Shown: positions 12,215-21,241 of the stretch, in pieces
How positions within the stretch are numbered: the first letter of the stretch is position 1
Layout of the letters: each line of letters begins with the position of its first letter
Origin: VRUE01 sp963788975
GTDB taxonomy: Bacteria; Actinomycetota; Thermoleophilia; Solirubrobacterales; 70-9
Assembly: GCA_963788975.1 (NCBI GenBank)
Contig: CAWBIJ010000004.1
Coordinates: forward strand, 930,001-994,000
Length of the DNA stretch: 64,000 bases
Reading direction: 5' to 3'
The notes under the pieces: model-generated
Told to the model about the DNA's origin: nothing
Seen by the model: the letters and a program-made list of their open reading frames with translations, nothing else
The model's database searches: none
Program-made: the position numbers and the translations under genes

Positions 12215-13489
12215 TTGAGGATCCTGGTCGTAGGTGGGGGCGGGCGCGAGCACGCGATCGTGCGGGCGCTGGCCCGCTCCCCACACTCACCCGAGCTGCT
12301 CTGCGCCCCGGGCAACGCCGGGATCGCCACCGACGCCGAGTGCCTGGTGGGCGTCGAGGCGGAGGACGTCGAGGCGATCGTCGCGGCCGCCCGGGAGCAG
12401 CAGGTCGACCTGGTCGTGGTCGGGCCGGAGGCGCCGCTGGTGGCCGGCGCCGTCGACGCGCTCGAGCAGGCAGGCGTGCCCGCCTTCGGGCCGAGCGCTG
12501 GGGCGGCAGAGCTCGAGGGGTCGAAGGCGTTCGCCAAGCAGCTGATGGCAGACGCCGGCGTGCCCACCGCCGCCCACACCCTCCTGCGTGACCGGGAGCA
12601 GGCGATCCGGCAGCTCGCCGGCGCCTCCTACCCGACGGTGCTGAAGGCCGACGGCCTGGCGGCGGGCAAGGGGGTCTCGATCTGCGAGACGGAGGCGGAC
12701 GCCCAGGCGGCGATCGACGTCTTCTTCACAGAGCGACGGTTCGGCGCGACGACGGTGGTGCTGGAGGAGTTCCTCGAGGGAGAGGAGCTCTCCCTGCTCG
12801 CCCTCTGCGACGGCGAGAACGTGGTGCCGCTGGCTCCGGCTCAGGACTACAAGCGGATCTTCGACGGCGACGAGGGCCCGAACACGGGCGGCATGGGCAG
12901 CTACTCGCCGGTGCCGGGGTTCGGCGCAGCCGAGGTCGAGCAGATCGTCGACGCCGTGCACCGGCCGGTGGTGGCGGAGATGGCGCGGCGCGGGACCCCC
13001 TTCCGCGGCGTTCTCTACGCGGGCCTGATGATCGGACCGGACGGACCGAAGGTGCTCGAGTTCAACACCCGCTTCGGCGACCCGGAGACGCAGGCGGTGC
13101 TGCCGCGGCTGCGTTCCGACCTCGCCAGTCTCTGCCTGGCGGCGCGCGAGCCCGGTGGGCTCGCCGGAGTCGAGGCCGAGTTCTCCGACGATTGGGCCGT
13201 GACCCTCGTTCTCGCTTCGGCCGGCTACCCCGAGTCCTCCTCGAAGGGCGACGTGATCAGCGGCCTGGAGGCGGCGGTGGGGCTGGCCGAGGTGACCCAC
13301 GCCGGCACCGCCAAGCAGGGCGGTGAGATCGTCACCGCCGGTGGCCGCGTGCTCAACGTAACCGCCCTGGGACCCACTCCTGCGGCGGCCCGCGATCGTG
13401 CGTACGATGCCGCCAGCCGGATCGAGTTCGACGGGAAGCAGGTGCGAACCGATATCGCCGCCCGCGCCGTCGACCGAATCCCGAGTTAG
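12215..13489 (+). CDS. purD: Phosphoribosylamine-glycine ligase
   Basis: GAR synthetase, 424 residues; joins glycine to phosphoribosylamine in step 2 of purine synthesis. An N-terminal Rossmann-like domain (MRILVVGGGGREHAIVRAL) precedes the ATP-grasp domain, which has VLKADGLAAGKGV, GPNTGGMGSYSP and LEFNTRFGDPETQ. The start is TTG 12215; no better start codon gives the conserved N-terminus. Followed at 24 bases by purE. Confidence 0.97.
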   Translation: MRILVVGGGGREHAIVRALARSPHSPELLCAPGNAGIATDAECLVGVEAEDVEAIVAAAREQQVDLVVVGPEAPLVAGAVDALEQAGVPAFGPSAGAAELEGSKAFAKQLMADAGVPTAAHTLLRDREQAIRQLAGASYPTVLKADGLAAGKGVSICETEADAQAAIDVFFTERRFGATTVVLEEFLEGEELSLLALCDGENVVPLAPAQDYKRIFDGDEGPNTGGMGSYSPVPGFGAAEVEQIVDAVHRPVVAEMARRGTPFRGVLYAGLMIGPDGPKVLEFNTRFGDPETQAVLPRLRSDLASLCLAAREPGGLAGVEAEFSDDWAVTLVLASAGYPESSSKGDVISGLEAAVGLAEVTHAGTAKQGGEIVTAGGRVLNVTALGPTPAAARDRAYDAASRIEFDGKQVRTDIAARAVDRIPS

Positions 13490-13513
13490 ACCCGACCAGC
13501 CAGAGAGGAAGCG

Positions 13514-13993
13514 ATGAGCGAGATCTCAGAGGAGCCGCAGCGGACCCCGGTGACGATGCCCGCCGTCGAGGAGGCCTTCGAGGAGATCAGCGTCGACGAG
13601 CCCCTGGTCGGGATCATCATGGGCTCGAAGAACGACAAGGAGAAGATGCAGCCGGCCGGGGCCGCACTGCACGACGCCGGCATCCGCTACGAGGTGCGGG
13701 TGATGAGCGCCCATCGCGACCCCGAGCTTGTCCGCGACTACTGCACCAACGCGCGCCTGCGCGGGCTGAAGGTGATCATCGCCGGTGCCGGGATGTCGGC
13801 AGCGCTGCCCGGCGTCGCCGCCGCCCACTCCGACCTGCCGGTGATCGGCGTGCCGATCCTAGGCAAGAGCCTGGGCGGCCTCGACGCGCTGCTCTCGGCG
13901 GTGCAGATGCCCCCTGGAATTCCCGTCGCCTGCGTGGCCATCGACGGCGCCAAGAACGCCGGCATCCTCGCCGCCCGGATCATCAACTGCTGA
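13514..13993 (+). CDS. purE: N5-carboxyaminoimidazole ribonucleotide mutase
   Basis: A 159-residue PurE that moves the carboxyl group in step 6 of purine synthesis. The core begins at VGIIMGSKNDKEKM after an unusual N-terminal extension of about 30 residues, supported by an AGAGGAAG ribosome site before ATG 13514. The motif SAHRDPE is present; the nucleotide loop reads GSKND rather than the common GSxSD. The partner PurK is not in the window. The stop overlaps purB (TGATG). Confidence 0.95.
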   Translation: MSEISEEPQRTPVTMPAVEEAFEEISVDEPLVGIIMGSKNDKEKMQPAGAALHDAGIRYEVRVMSAHRDPELVRDYCTNARLRGLKVIIAGAGMSAALPGVAAAHSDLPVIGVPILGKSLGGLDALLSAVQMPPGIPVACVAIDGAKNAGILAARIINC

Positions 13994-15279
13994 TGATCCC
14001 CCGCTACACCCGCCCTGAGATGGGCGCCGTCTGGTCCCAGCAGCGCAAGCTGGAGTGCTGGCTGGAGGTGGAGCTGGCGGCGACCGAGGCCTGGGCCGAG
14101 GAAGGTGCGGTGCCGCGCGAGGCTGCGGAGGCCGCCCGGGCGAGCGCGGCCTTCACGGTCGAGGCGGTGAACGAGCGCGAGAAGGTGACCGACCATGACG
14201 TCGCTGCCTTCGTCGACATCGTCGCCGAGTCGGTCGGCGAGCACGGTCGCTGGATCCACTACGGCCTCACCTCCTCCGATGTCCTCGACACCGCCCTCGC
14301 CCTGCAGCTGCGCGAGGCGGGCGAGGTCCTGCTCGCCAGCGCCCGCGCCTTCCGCGACGCCCTGGTCGAGCGGGCGCTAGAGCACCGCGACACGCTCTGC
14401 GTCGGCCGCACCCACGGCGTACACGCCGAGCCGACCACCTTCGGCCTGCGCCTCGCCGGCTTCGCCTTCGAGGCCGACCGCAACCTGGCCCGTCTCGAGA
14501 ACGCCTTCGAACAGCTCGCCTACGGCAAGCTCTCCGGTGCAGTCGGCACCTACGCCTCGATCCCGCCCGGGGTGGAGGTTCGGGTGATGGAGCGACTGGG
14601 ATTGCGGCGAGAGGACGTCGCGACCCAGGTGATCCCCCGCGACCGCCACGCTGTCCTCACTTCGCGGATCGCGATCGCCGGCGGCGGCCTCGAGCGCTTC
14701 GCCACCGAGGTCCGCAACCTGCAGCGCACGGAGGTGCGCGAGGTCGAGGAGCCGTTTGCCTCCGGTCAGCAGAAGGGCTCCTCGGCAATGCCGCATAAGC
14801 GCAATCCGATCCGCACCGAGCGGATCACCGGCCTCTCCCGCGTCCTCCGCGGCTACGCCCAAGCGGGGCTGGAGAACATCGCCCTCTGGCACGAGCGCGA
14901 CATCTCCCACTCCGGCGCCGAGCGGGTGATCCTGCCCGACTCGACCACCGCACTCGACTACATGCAGGACCTGGCGGCGAAGGTGGCGAGCGGGATGACC
15001 GTCCGCGCCGACCGCATGCGCGAGAACCTCGAGCACACCAACGGCGCCCTCTTCAGCCAGCGCGCCCTCACCGCCCTGGTCGAGTCCGGCATGACCCGCG
15101 ACGACGCCTACCGCCTGGTCCAGGAGAGCGCCCAGAAAGCCTGGGACAGCGGCACCCACCTCCGCGACCTGCTCGCCGAGTCCGCCCCGGACCTCGACCT
15201 GGACGCCGTCTTCGACTACGACGCCTACCTCACCCACCTGCCGGAGATCTTCGAGCGCCTCGAAGCGATTCACGGGTAG
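13993..15279 (+). CDS. purB: Adenylosuccinate lyase
   Basis: A 428-residue member of the fumarase/aspartase superfamily acting in steps 8 and 12 of purine synthesis. The signature loop reads SSAMPHKRNPI; the conserved catalytic region GRTHGVHAEPTTFG is also present. It is translationally coupled to purE. Confidence 0.97.
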   Translation: MIPRYTRPEMGAVWSQQRKLECWLEVELAATEAWAEEGAVPREAAEAARASAAFTVEAVNEREKVTDHDVAAFVDIVAESVGEHGRWIHYGLTSSDVLDTALALQLREAGEVLLASARAFRDALVERALEHRDTLCVGRTHGVHAEPTTFGLRLAGFAFEADRNLARLENAFEQLAYGKLSGAVGTYASIPPGVEVRVMERLGLRREDVATQVIPRDRHAVLTSRIAIAGGGLERFATEVRNLQRTEVREVEEPFASGQQKGSSAMPHKRNPIRTERITGLSRVLRGYAQAGLENIALWHERDISHSGAERVILPDSTTALDYMQDLAAKVASGMTVRADRMRENLEHTNGALFSQRALTALVESGMTRDDAYRLVQESAQKAWDSGTHLRDLLAESAPDLDLDAVFDYDAYLTHLPEIFERLEAIHG

Positions 15280-15290
15280 GCTGCACAGCA

Positions 15291-15593
15291 ATGGTCCTCT
15301 ACACCTGCGGGCAGAAGACGACTGGGCCGGGGTTCGCGCATCCGTGCGCGAAGGCGGGCAAGGCGCTCGACGACGCCGGCTACGAGTATGAGCTCAAGAC
15401 GGTCGGCGGCTACCGGCTGATGCCCTGGACCTGGGGCAGCCGCGGCGATGACCGGGCCGAGGTGAAGAAGCTGAGCGGCACCAACGAGGTGCCGATCCTC
15501 GTCCTCGACGACGGCGAGGTGATCTCCGGCTCGGGCACGATCGCGCGCTGGGCGGAGGAGCACCCGGCAGCGCGCACCGGCGACGCGGCCTAA
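15291..15593 (+). CDS. Glutaredoxin/GST N-terminal-like protein
   Basis: A 100-residue thioredoxin-fold protein. The start (MVLYTCGQKTTGPGFAHPC) has a Cys in the first loop and another 13 residues on, not the CxxC of true glutaredoxins. The cis-Pro strand (EVPILVLDDGEVISGSGTIA) is typical of GST N-terminal domains. It sits 11 bases after purB. Its stop overlaps the end of the convergent P450 gene by four bases. Substrate unknown. Confidence 0.75.
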   Translation: MVLYTCGQKTTGPGFAHPCAKAGKALDDAGYEYELKTVGGYRLMPWTWGSRGDDRAEVKKLSGTNEVPILVLDDGEVISGSGTIARWAEEHPAARTGDAA

Positions 15594-16954
15594 GCCGCGA
15601 CCAGCTCGTGCTCGCGCGCCGGATGGCGCGCGGTGACGACCACCGGGGTGCCGTCCTTGGGCGAGAGGGTGATGTTGCGGCGGCCGATCTTCTCCGGCGC
15701 TGGGCTCACCTTCTGCAGCTCGCAGCGGCCGAGGACCTCTCGCAACACGATCCGCATCTCGAACTCGGCGAAGGCGGCGCCGATGCAGCGGCGGATGCCG
15801 CCGCCGAAGGGAATCCACGCGTACGTGTCCGGCCCGTCCTCGAGGAAGCGCTCAGGCTTGAAGGCGAAGGGCTCGGGATAGACGTCGGCGCGAGTGTGGG
15901 TGAGCCAGATCGCCGGCGTCACGTCGGTGCCCGCTGGCAACGTCAGCCCATCGGCGACCAGGTCCGCGGCGAGGCGGCGCCCCGCCAGCGGCACCACCGG
16001 GCGCAGTCGCAGCGACTCGGTGATGACGGCACGCAGGTACTCGTCCTCACCCGCCTCGAGCGACTCACGCAGGCGCGCCAACTGTGTCGGGTGGCGAAGC
16101 AGCAGGTCGAAAGTCCAAGCAAGCGCGGTCGCCGTGGTCTCGTGGCCGGCTAGCAGCAGCGTCATCAGCTGGTCGCGCAGGTCCGTGTCGCTCATCTCCC
16201 CACCGTCCTCGAAGCGGGCCTGCATCATCAGCGAGAGGATGTCCTCGCGCTCCTCGAAGTCCCCGCGGGCGCGGTGCTCGGCAATCTCGGCGTAGAGCAG
16301 CTCGTCGACCGCGTTCAGCTGGGCTTCGAACTTCCCCCACGGCCCGCGGCCGCCGAAGCGGCGGGTCGCCAGGCCGATCAGCTGGGAGAAAGGCGAGGCG
16401 GTCTCCTCCAGCACGTTGGTGAGCACCACGCGCAGCCGCTCCAGCCGCGGCCCCTCGGCGACGCCGAAGACCACGCGCAGGATCGCCTCCAGGGTGATCG
16501 ACTGCATACGCGGGTGGATCGCGAACTCCTCGCCCAGAGGCCACGAATCGATCTCGGCGTCGACGATCTCCTCCAGGACCGGCCCGTAAGAGCGCATCCG
16601 CTCGCCATGGAAGGGCGGCAGCATCAGCTTGCGGTGGGCGAGATGGTCGGCGCCCTCGAGGATGAGCAGCGAACGCTCGCCGAGGATCGGCTTGAGGATG
16701 ATGTCGCGGCCGGGCGGCAAGCCGTGCGCCCGCTCCGTGTACAGGGCCTTGATCGCAACCGGATCGGAGATCATCACCATCGGCCGTTCGAAGCTGAGGA
16801 ATTTGACGCTGAAGCTGTCCCCGAAACGCTCGCGGCACTCCTGCATGAAGGGAAGCGGCCGCAGGCCCCAGCGCAGCGTCTGCACCAGGGGAGAGCTCTT
16901 GGGTTCCGGGGGCAACGACACGTACCGAAGGATCGCAGAGCTGCCCTCGCCCAT
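15590..16954 (-). CDS. Cytochrome P450
   Basis: A 454-residue bacterial P450 with the I-helix oxygen-activation motif (AGHETTATALAW), the K-helix ExxR (ESLRLRPVVPLAGR), the meander (FKPERF) and the haem Cys loop (FGGGIRRCIGAAFAEFEM). It is soluble, with no membrane segment. The substrate cannot be predicted. It starts 33 bases from the divergent purC start, so the two promoters overlap. No ferredoxin partner gene is adjacent. Confidence 0.93.
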   Translation of the reverse strand: MGEGSSAILRYVSLPPEPKSSPLVQTLRWGLRPLPFMQECRERFGDSFSVKFLSFERPMVMISDPVAIKALYTERAHGLPPGRDIILKPILGERSLLILEGADHLAHRKLMLPPFHGERMRSYGPVLEEIVDAEIDSWPLGEEFAIHPRMQSITLEAILRVVFGVAEGPRLERLRVVLTNVLEETASPFSQLIGLATRRFGGRGPWGKFEAQLNAVDELLYAEIAEHRARGDFEEREDILSLMMQARFEDGGEMSDTDLRDQLMTLLLAGHETTATALAWTFDLLLRHPTQLARLRESLEAGEDEYLRAVITESLRLRPVVPLAGRRLAADLVADGLTLPAGTDVTPAIWLTHTRADVYPEPFAFKPERFLEDGPDTYAWIPFGGGIRRCIGAAFAEFEMRIVLREVLGRCELQKVSPAPEKIGRRNITLSPKDGTPVVVTARHPAREHELVAA

Positions 16955-16973
16955 GCTCCGCTCCCCCGGTGGT

Positions 16974-16979
16974 TAGCAT
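16974..16979 (+). promoter_or_regulatory. -10 box of a likely leaderless purC transcript
   Basis: TAGCAT ends seven bases before the purC ATG (16987). This is the TANNNT-N7-start geometry of leaderless actinobacterial mRNAs. No Shine-Dalgarno sequence is present before the ATG, which fits. Confidence 0.5.
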
Positions 16980-16986
16980 CGACTTA

Positions 16987-17835
16987 ATGGCGCAGGTGGC
17001 CGACCTCGAGCTGCACTCCTCCGGCAAGGTCCGTGAGATCTACGAGTGGGAGGACGACCTGCTGATGGTCGCCTCGGACCGGATCTCGATCTACGACGTG
17101 GTGATGCCGACGCCGATCCCCGACAAGGGCAAGGTGCTGAACCGGATCTCGGAATTCTGGTTCGAGCTGACCGCCGACATCGTCCCCAACCACTTCATCT
17201 CCAGCAACGTGCCGGAAGAGGTCGCCGAACGGGGGATGCGGGTGCGCAAGCTGGAGATGTACCCGGTCGAGTGCGTCGTGCGGGGCTACCTCTCCGGGTC
17301 GGGCTGGAAGGAATACAAGGCGAGCGGCTCGGTCTGCGGGATCGAGCTGCCGCCGAACCTGCTCGAGTCCGACAAGCTGCCGGAGCCGATCTTCACCCCC
17401 GCGACCAAGGCCGAGATCGGCGACCACGACGAGAACGTCGACTTCGACCGCGCCGCCGAGATCGTCGGCGACCGGGCGCTGATGGAGGAGCTGCGGCGAA
17501 TCTCGATCGAGGTCTACGTGCGCGGGGCGGAGCACGCGGCGGAGCGCGGCATCATCCTCGCCGACACCAAGTTCGAGCTCGGGCGCCATGCCGGCGCTGA
17601 GATCGTCCTCGCCGACGAGGTGCTGACCCCCGACTCCTCGCGCTTCTGGCCAGCCGACCGCTACGAGCCCGGTCGCACCCAGCCTTCCTTCGACAAGCAG
17701 TTCGTCCGCGACTGGGCCGATGAGGCCGGCTGGGACCACACTCCCCCGGCCCCGGAGTTGCCGCCCGACGTGGTCGAGCAGACCCGCGCCAAGTACGTCG
17801 AGGCCTACGAGCGGATCACGGAGCGCTCCTTCTAG
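16987..17835 (+). CDS. purC: SAICAR synthetase
   Basis: Phosphoribosylaminoimidazole-succinocarboxamide synthase, 282 residues from ATG 16987 (a GTG six codons earlier lies inside the presumed promoter). Motifs: SGKVREIYE, ASDRISIYDVVMP, RGYLSGSGWKEY and DTKFELGRH. It performs step 7, before PurB. First gene of the coupled purC-purS-purQ-purL cluster; the stop overlaps the purS GTG. Confidence 0.96.
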   Translation: MAQVADLELHSSGKVREIYEWEDDLLMVASDRISIYDVVMPTPIPDKGKVLNRISEFWFELTADIVPNHFISSNVPEEVAERGMRVRKLEMYPVECVVRGYLSGSGWKEYKASGSVCGIELPPNLLESDKLPEPIFTPATKAEIGDHDENVDFDRAAEIVGDRALMEELRRISIEVYVRGAEHAAERGIILADTKFELGRHAGAEIVLADEVLTPDSSRFWPADRYEPGRTQPSFDKQFVRDWADEAGWDHTPPAPELPPDVVEQTRAKYVEAYERITERSF

Positions 17836-18068
17836 TGGCGCGCGCCAGGGTCTTGATCCGGCCCAAGGAGGGAATCCTCGATCCGCAGGGCAAGGCGATT
17901 GAGCGGGCGCTGCCGGCGCTCGGCTTCGACGGGGTCGAGCACGTGCGTGTCGGGCGCATGGTCGAGCTCGAGGCCGAGGACCCCGAGCGCCTCTCCGAGC
18001 TCTGCGAGAAGCTGCTCGCCAACCCGCTGATCGAGGACTACGAGATAGAGAGCCTCGACGGCCCCTGA
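17835..18068 (+). CDS. purS: FGAM synthase subunit PurS
   Basis: A 77-residue subunit that bridges PurQ and the small-type PurL in FGAM synthase. It starts at GTG 17835 (ARVLIRPKEGILDPQGKAIE). It has the expected length and composition, and one-base overlaps on both sides with purC and purQ. Confidence 0.95.
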   Translation: MARARVLIRPKEGILDPQGKAIERALPALGFDGVEHVRVGRMVELEAEDPERLSELCEKLLANPLIEDYEIESLDGP

Positions 18069-18757
18069 TGCTCTGGGGCGTCGTCCAGTTCCCCGGCTCC
18101 TGCGACGAGCGGGACGCGCTGCATGCCTGCTCGCTGCTCGGCGAGGCGCGCATGGTCTGGCACGAAGAACGCGACCTCGGTGGCGCCGACGCGGTCGTCG
18201 TGCCCGGCGGCTTCTCCTACGGCGACTACCTGCGGGCGGGGGCGATCGCCCGCTTCTCGCCGGCGATGGAGGCGGTGGCGGAGTTCGCCGCAGCGGGCGG
18301 GCCGGTGCTGGGGATCTGCAACGGCTTCCAGGTCCTCTGCGAAGCGGAGCTGCTGCCGGGAGCGCTGCTGCGCAACGAGGATCTGCGCTTCGTCTGCCGC
18401 CAAGTCGAGCTCTTGACCGCGCCGTTCGATCGATTGACCACACCAGAGGGTGGTCAATCGATCGAACGGCTTGCAATCCCGGCCAAGCACGGCGAAGGCC
18501 GCTACTACGCGCCGGAGGAGATGCTCGACGAGATCGAGGCCAACGGCCAGGTCGCCTACCGCTACGCCCCGGGCCAGAACCCGAACGGGTCGCTACGCGA
18601 CATCGCCGGGGTCAGGAACGAGGCCGGCAACGTGCTCGGCCTGATGCCCCACCCCGAGCACGCCGTCGACCCGCTGACCGGGTCGACCGATGGCCTGCGC
18701 GTCTTCGAGTCCCTGATAGCCGCCCCCGCACGCGCCAGCGGAGGAGGAGGCGACTGA
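18068..18757 (+). CDS. purQ: FGAM synthase glutaminase subunit PurQ
   Basis: A 229-residue class I glutamine amidotransferase that supplies ammonia to PurL. Nucleophile Cys84 (LGICNGFQVL) and the C-terminal HPEHAVDP pair are present. Residues about 118-134, normally a variable loop before the HGEG motif, are encoded by a 50-bp near-perfect palindrome (18421-18470) also found upstream of thiE. Overall length is normal, so this is replacement or very old insertion rather than an obvious extra loop. Overlaps purS and purL. Confidence 0.95.
   Translation: MLWGVVQFPGSCDERDALHACSLLGEARMVWHEERDLGGADAVVVPGGFSYGDYLRAGAIARFSPAMEAVAEFAAAGGPVLGICNGFQVLCEAELLPGALLRNEDLRFVCRQVELLTAPFDRLTTPEGGQSIERLAIPAKHGEGRYYAPEEMLDEIEANGQVAYRYAPGQNPNGSLRDIAGVRNEAGNVLGLMPHPEHAVDPLTGSTDGLRVFESLIAAPARASGGGGD
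18421..18470. repeat. 50-bp palindromic repeat, copy A (inside purQ)
   Basis: The outer 21-base arms, 18421-18441 and 18450-18470, are perfect inverted repeats around eight bases. A second 50-base copy lies at 38451-38500; the two agree outside the centre and a few arm positions. Read in frame it encodes residues around FDRLTTPEGGQSIER. Confidence 0.8.
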
Positions 18758-20949
18758 TGTTGGAGACCGCCAAGCACCGCGAGCTGGGACTGACCGACTC
18801 CGAGTTCGAGCTGATCGTCGAGAAGCTGGGGCGCGAGCCGAACGACGTCGAGCTGGCGATGTTCAGCCTGCTCTGGTCCGAGCACTGCGCCTACAAGCAC
18901 TCTCGCAAGCTGCTGCGGCGGCTGCCGACCGAGGGCGAGCGGGTGGTGATGGGACCAGGCGAGAACGCCGGCGCGGTCGACGTCGGCAGCGGCTACGCGG
19001 TCGCCTTCAAGGTCGAGTCCCACAATCACCCAAGTGCGGTCGAGCCCTTCCAAGGGGCCGCGACCGGAGTCGGCGGCATCCTCCGCGACGTCTTCGCGCT
19101 CGGCGCGCGGCCGATCGCGATCCTCGACTCGCTGCGCTTCGGCGAGCTCGACTCGGTCCGCTCGCGCCACCTGCTCGACGGCGCGGTGCGCGGGATCGGT
19201 CACTACGGCAACTCGATCGGGGTGGCGACGGTCGGCGGCGAGATCTACTTCGAGGCCCCCTACGAGCACAACTGCCTGGTCAACGCGATGTGCGTCGGGT
19301 TGGCGAAGCAGGAGGAGATGGTGCGCGCAGCGGCGGCCGGAGTCGGCAACGCCGTCGTCCTGATGGGCGCCTCAACCGGGCGCGACGGGATCGGCGGCGC
19401 CTCGGTGCTGGCCTCGGCCGAGCTCGGCGACGGCGACGAGGCGAAGCGGCCGACGGTGCAGATCGGCGACCCCTTCGAGGAGTCGAAGGTGCTGGAGTGC
19501 TGCCTCGAGCTGCTCGGCAAGGGGCTGTTGGTCTCGCTGCAGGACCTCGGCGCCGCCGGGCTGACCTCATCGGCCGGGGAGATGGCCTCGGCCGGCGGCG
19601 TCGGCATCGACATCGACGTCGCCCGGGTGCCGCTGCGCGAGGCCGACATGGAGCCCTTCGAGGTCATGGTCTCCGAGTCGCAGGAGCGGATGCTGGCGGT
19701 GGTCGAGCCGGCTCGGGTACCCGAGGTGCTCGCCGTCTGTGAGAAATGGCAGACCGGCTCAGCCGAGATCGGCGTCGTCACCGACACGGGCCAGGTGCGG
19801 GTGCTGCGCGGCGAGGAGGTCGTCGGCGAGATGCCGGTCGAGGCGCTGGTCGACGGTTGCCCGCTCTACGACCTCGACCCGGCCGAACCGGAGGGCTGGA
19901 TCTACGGCAACCGCCGCACCCTCGACCCCGGCGTCTCGGCGGAGGAGACCCTGCTGGCGCTGCTCGCCTCGCCCAGCATCGCTTCCAAGCGCTGGGCCTT
20001 CGAGCAGTACGACTCGGTGGTCGGCTCGCGCACGGTGCGACGGCCCGAGTCTGCCGACGCCGCGGTGCTCCAGCTGCCCGAGGCGGGCAACGCGATCGCG
20101 GTCTCGATCGACGGTAACGGCCGCCGCGTCGCCTGCGACCCCTACGCCGGCACGATCGAGGCGGTGCTCGAGTGCGCGCAGAACCTCGCCTGCGTCGGCG
20201 CCGAGCCGCTCGGCCTGACCAACTGCCTCAACTTCGGCAACCCCGAGAAGCCGACCGGCGCCTGGCAGCTCGACCGCGCGGTCAGCGGCCTCGCCGACGC
20301 CTGCGAGGCGCTCGGCGTTCCCGTCGTCGGCGGCAACGTCTCCCTCTATAACGAGGGGCCCGACGGGCCGATCTACCCGACGCCGGTGGTTGGCATGGTC
20401 GGCGAACTGCCCGACCCGGAGCGCGCCTGCGGCGGCGCCTTCGCCCGCGAGGGCGACGCGATCGCCCTGCTCGGCCCGTTCAAGCCGTCACTGGTCGGCT
20501 CGGAGCTGGCAAAGCAGCGCGGCGAGCTGACGATGGGCCTCCCCCGGTCTGACATCACCGCCGTCGCCGCCGCCTGCAAGGCGGTCCGCAACGCGGTCCG
20601 CGCCGACAGTCTCACCTCAGCCCACGACATCAGCGACGGCGGTCTCGCCTGCGCCCTGGCCGAGTCGGCGATCGCCGGCGGACTCGGCTGCCGCGTCGAC
20701 CTCTCCCCGCTGCTCGATCGTGGCCTCTCCTTCGAGGAGGCCCTCTTCGGGGAAGGCACCGGCGGCTTCCTGATCAGCGGCGATCGCGCGGCGCTCGAGT
20801 CGCTCGGGGGCGATGGCACGGAGATCCTGATCCTCGGTGAAGTAGGCGGAGGAGAGATCGAGATCACCGCCGGTGACACCTCGCTCATGACCGGCCTCGA
20901 CAAGGCCAAGATAGCCTGGAACGACATTTCCAGGGCAATCGCTCTTTAG
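18757..20949 (+). CDS. purL: FGAM synthase large subunit PurL (small type)
   Basis: A 730-residue ATP-dependent FGAM synthase catalytic subunit, the short form that needs separate PurS and PurQ, both encoded just upstream. It begins HRELGLTDSEFELIVEKLGR and contains SEHCAYKHSRKLLRRLP, VESHNHPSAVEPFQGAATG and VSLYNEGPDGPIYPTPVVGM. Ends the purC-S-Q-L cluster; no strong terminator is visible after it. Confidence 0.97.
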   Translation: MLETAKHRELGLTDSEFELIVEKLGREPNDVELAMFSLLWSEHCAYKHSRKLLRRLPTEGERVVMGPGENAGAVDVGSGYAVAFKVESHNHPSAVEPFQGAATGVGGILRDVFALGARPIAILDSLRFGELDSVRSRHLLDGAVRGIGHYGNSIGVATVGGEIYFEAPYEHNCLVNAMCVGLAKQEEMVRAAAAGVGNAVVLMGASTGRDGIGGASVLASAELGDGDEAKRPTVQIGDPFEESKVLECCLELLGKGLLVSLQDLGAAGLTSSAGEMASAGGVGIDIDVARVPLREADMEPFEVMVSESQERMLAVVEPARVPEVLAVCEKWQTGSAEIGVVTDTGQVRVLRGEEVVGEMPVEALVDGCPLYDLDPAEPEGWIYGNRRTLDPGVSAEETLLALLASPSIASKRWAFEQYDSVVGSRTVRRPESADAAVLQLPEAGNAIAVSIDGNGRRVACDPYAGTIEAVLECAQNLACVGAEPLGLTNCLNFGNPEKPTGAWQLDRAVSGLADACEALGVPVVGGNVSLYNEGPDGPIYPTPVVGMVGELPDPERACGGAFAREGDAIALLGPFKPSLVGSELAKQRGELTMGLPRSDITAVAAACKAVRNAVRADSLTSAHDISDGGLACALAESAIAGGLGCRVDLSPLLDRGLSFEEALFGEGTGGFLISGDRAALESLGGDGTEILILGEVGGGEIEITAGDTSLMTGLDKAKIAWNDISRAIAL

Positions 20950-21041
20950 TCAAGAATTCCGCCCCGTCATGCGGAGTTCGGCTATATGCTGCCGCCGAAA
21001 CCTGACCTAACGAAACGACGAAATATTGGGGGAGACAGACG

Positions 21042-21199
21042 ATGAGAAAGCTCATCGGGCCAACCGCGGCGATCATGCTCGCAATCTCGGCCCTCGGCGC
21101 GCCGAGCGTCTCGGCGGCGACCGAATTCGGCGACAACTGACCGCCAGCGCGACCGACCTGATCGGCCGCGTCACCACCGACAAACTCAAGTCTGGCTGA
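21042..21199 (+). pseudogene. Deleted relic of a secreted Ca-motif protein
   Basis: A well-formed start (GGGGGA, then ATG 21042) encodes a signal peptide, MRKLIGPTAAIMLAISALGA, ending PSVSAA. It is almost identical to that of the intact paralogue at 27699. After about 32 residues a TGA stops it. Directly behind, in another frame, LTASATDLIGRVTTDKLKSG ends at 21199 and matches the C-terminal end of the same paralogue (ARATDLAGRLTTRRLTVRLK). So head and tail remain while some 270 codons between are gone. Confidence 0.75.
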
Positions 21200-21241
21200 A
21201 GGCCAGGCGAGCGGCTAGTGCCGTCAATAGAAAGGAAACGA

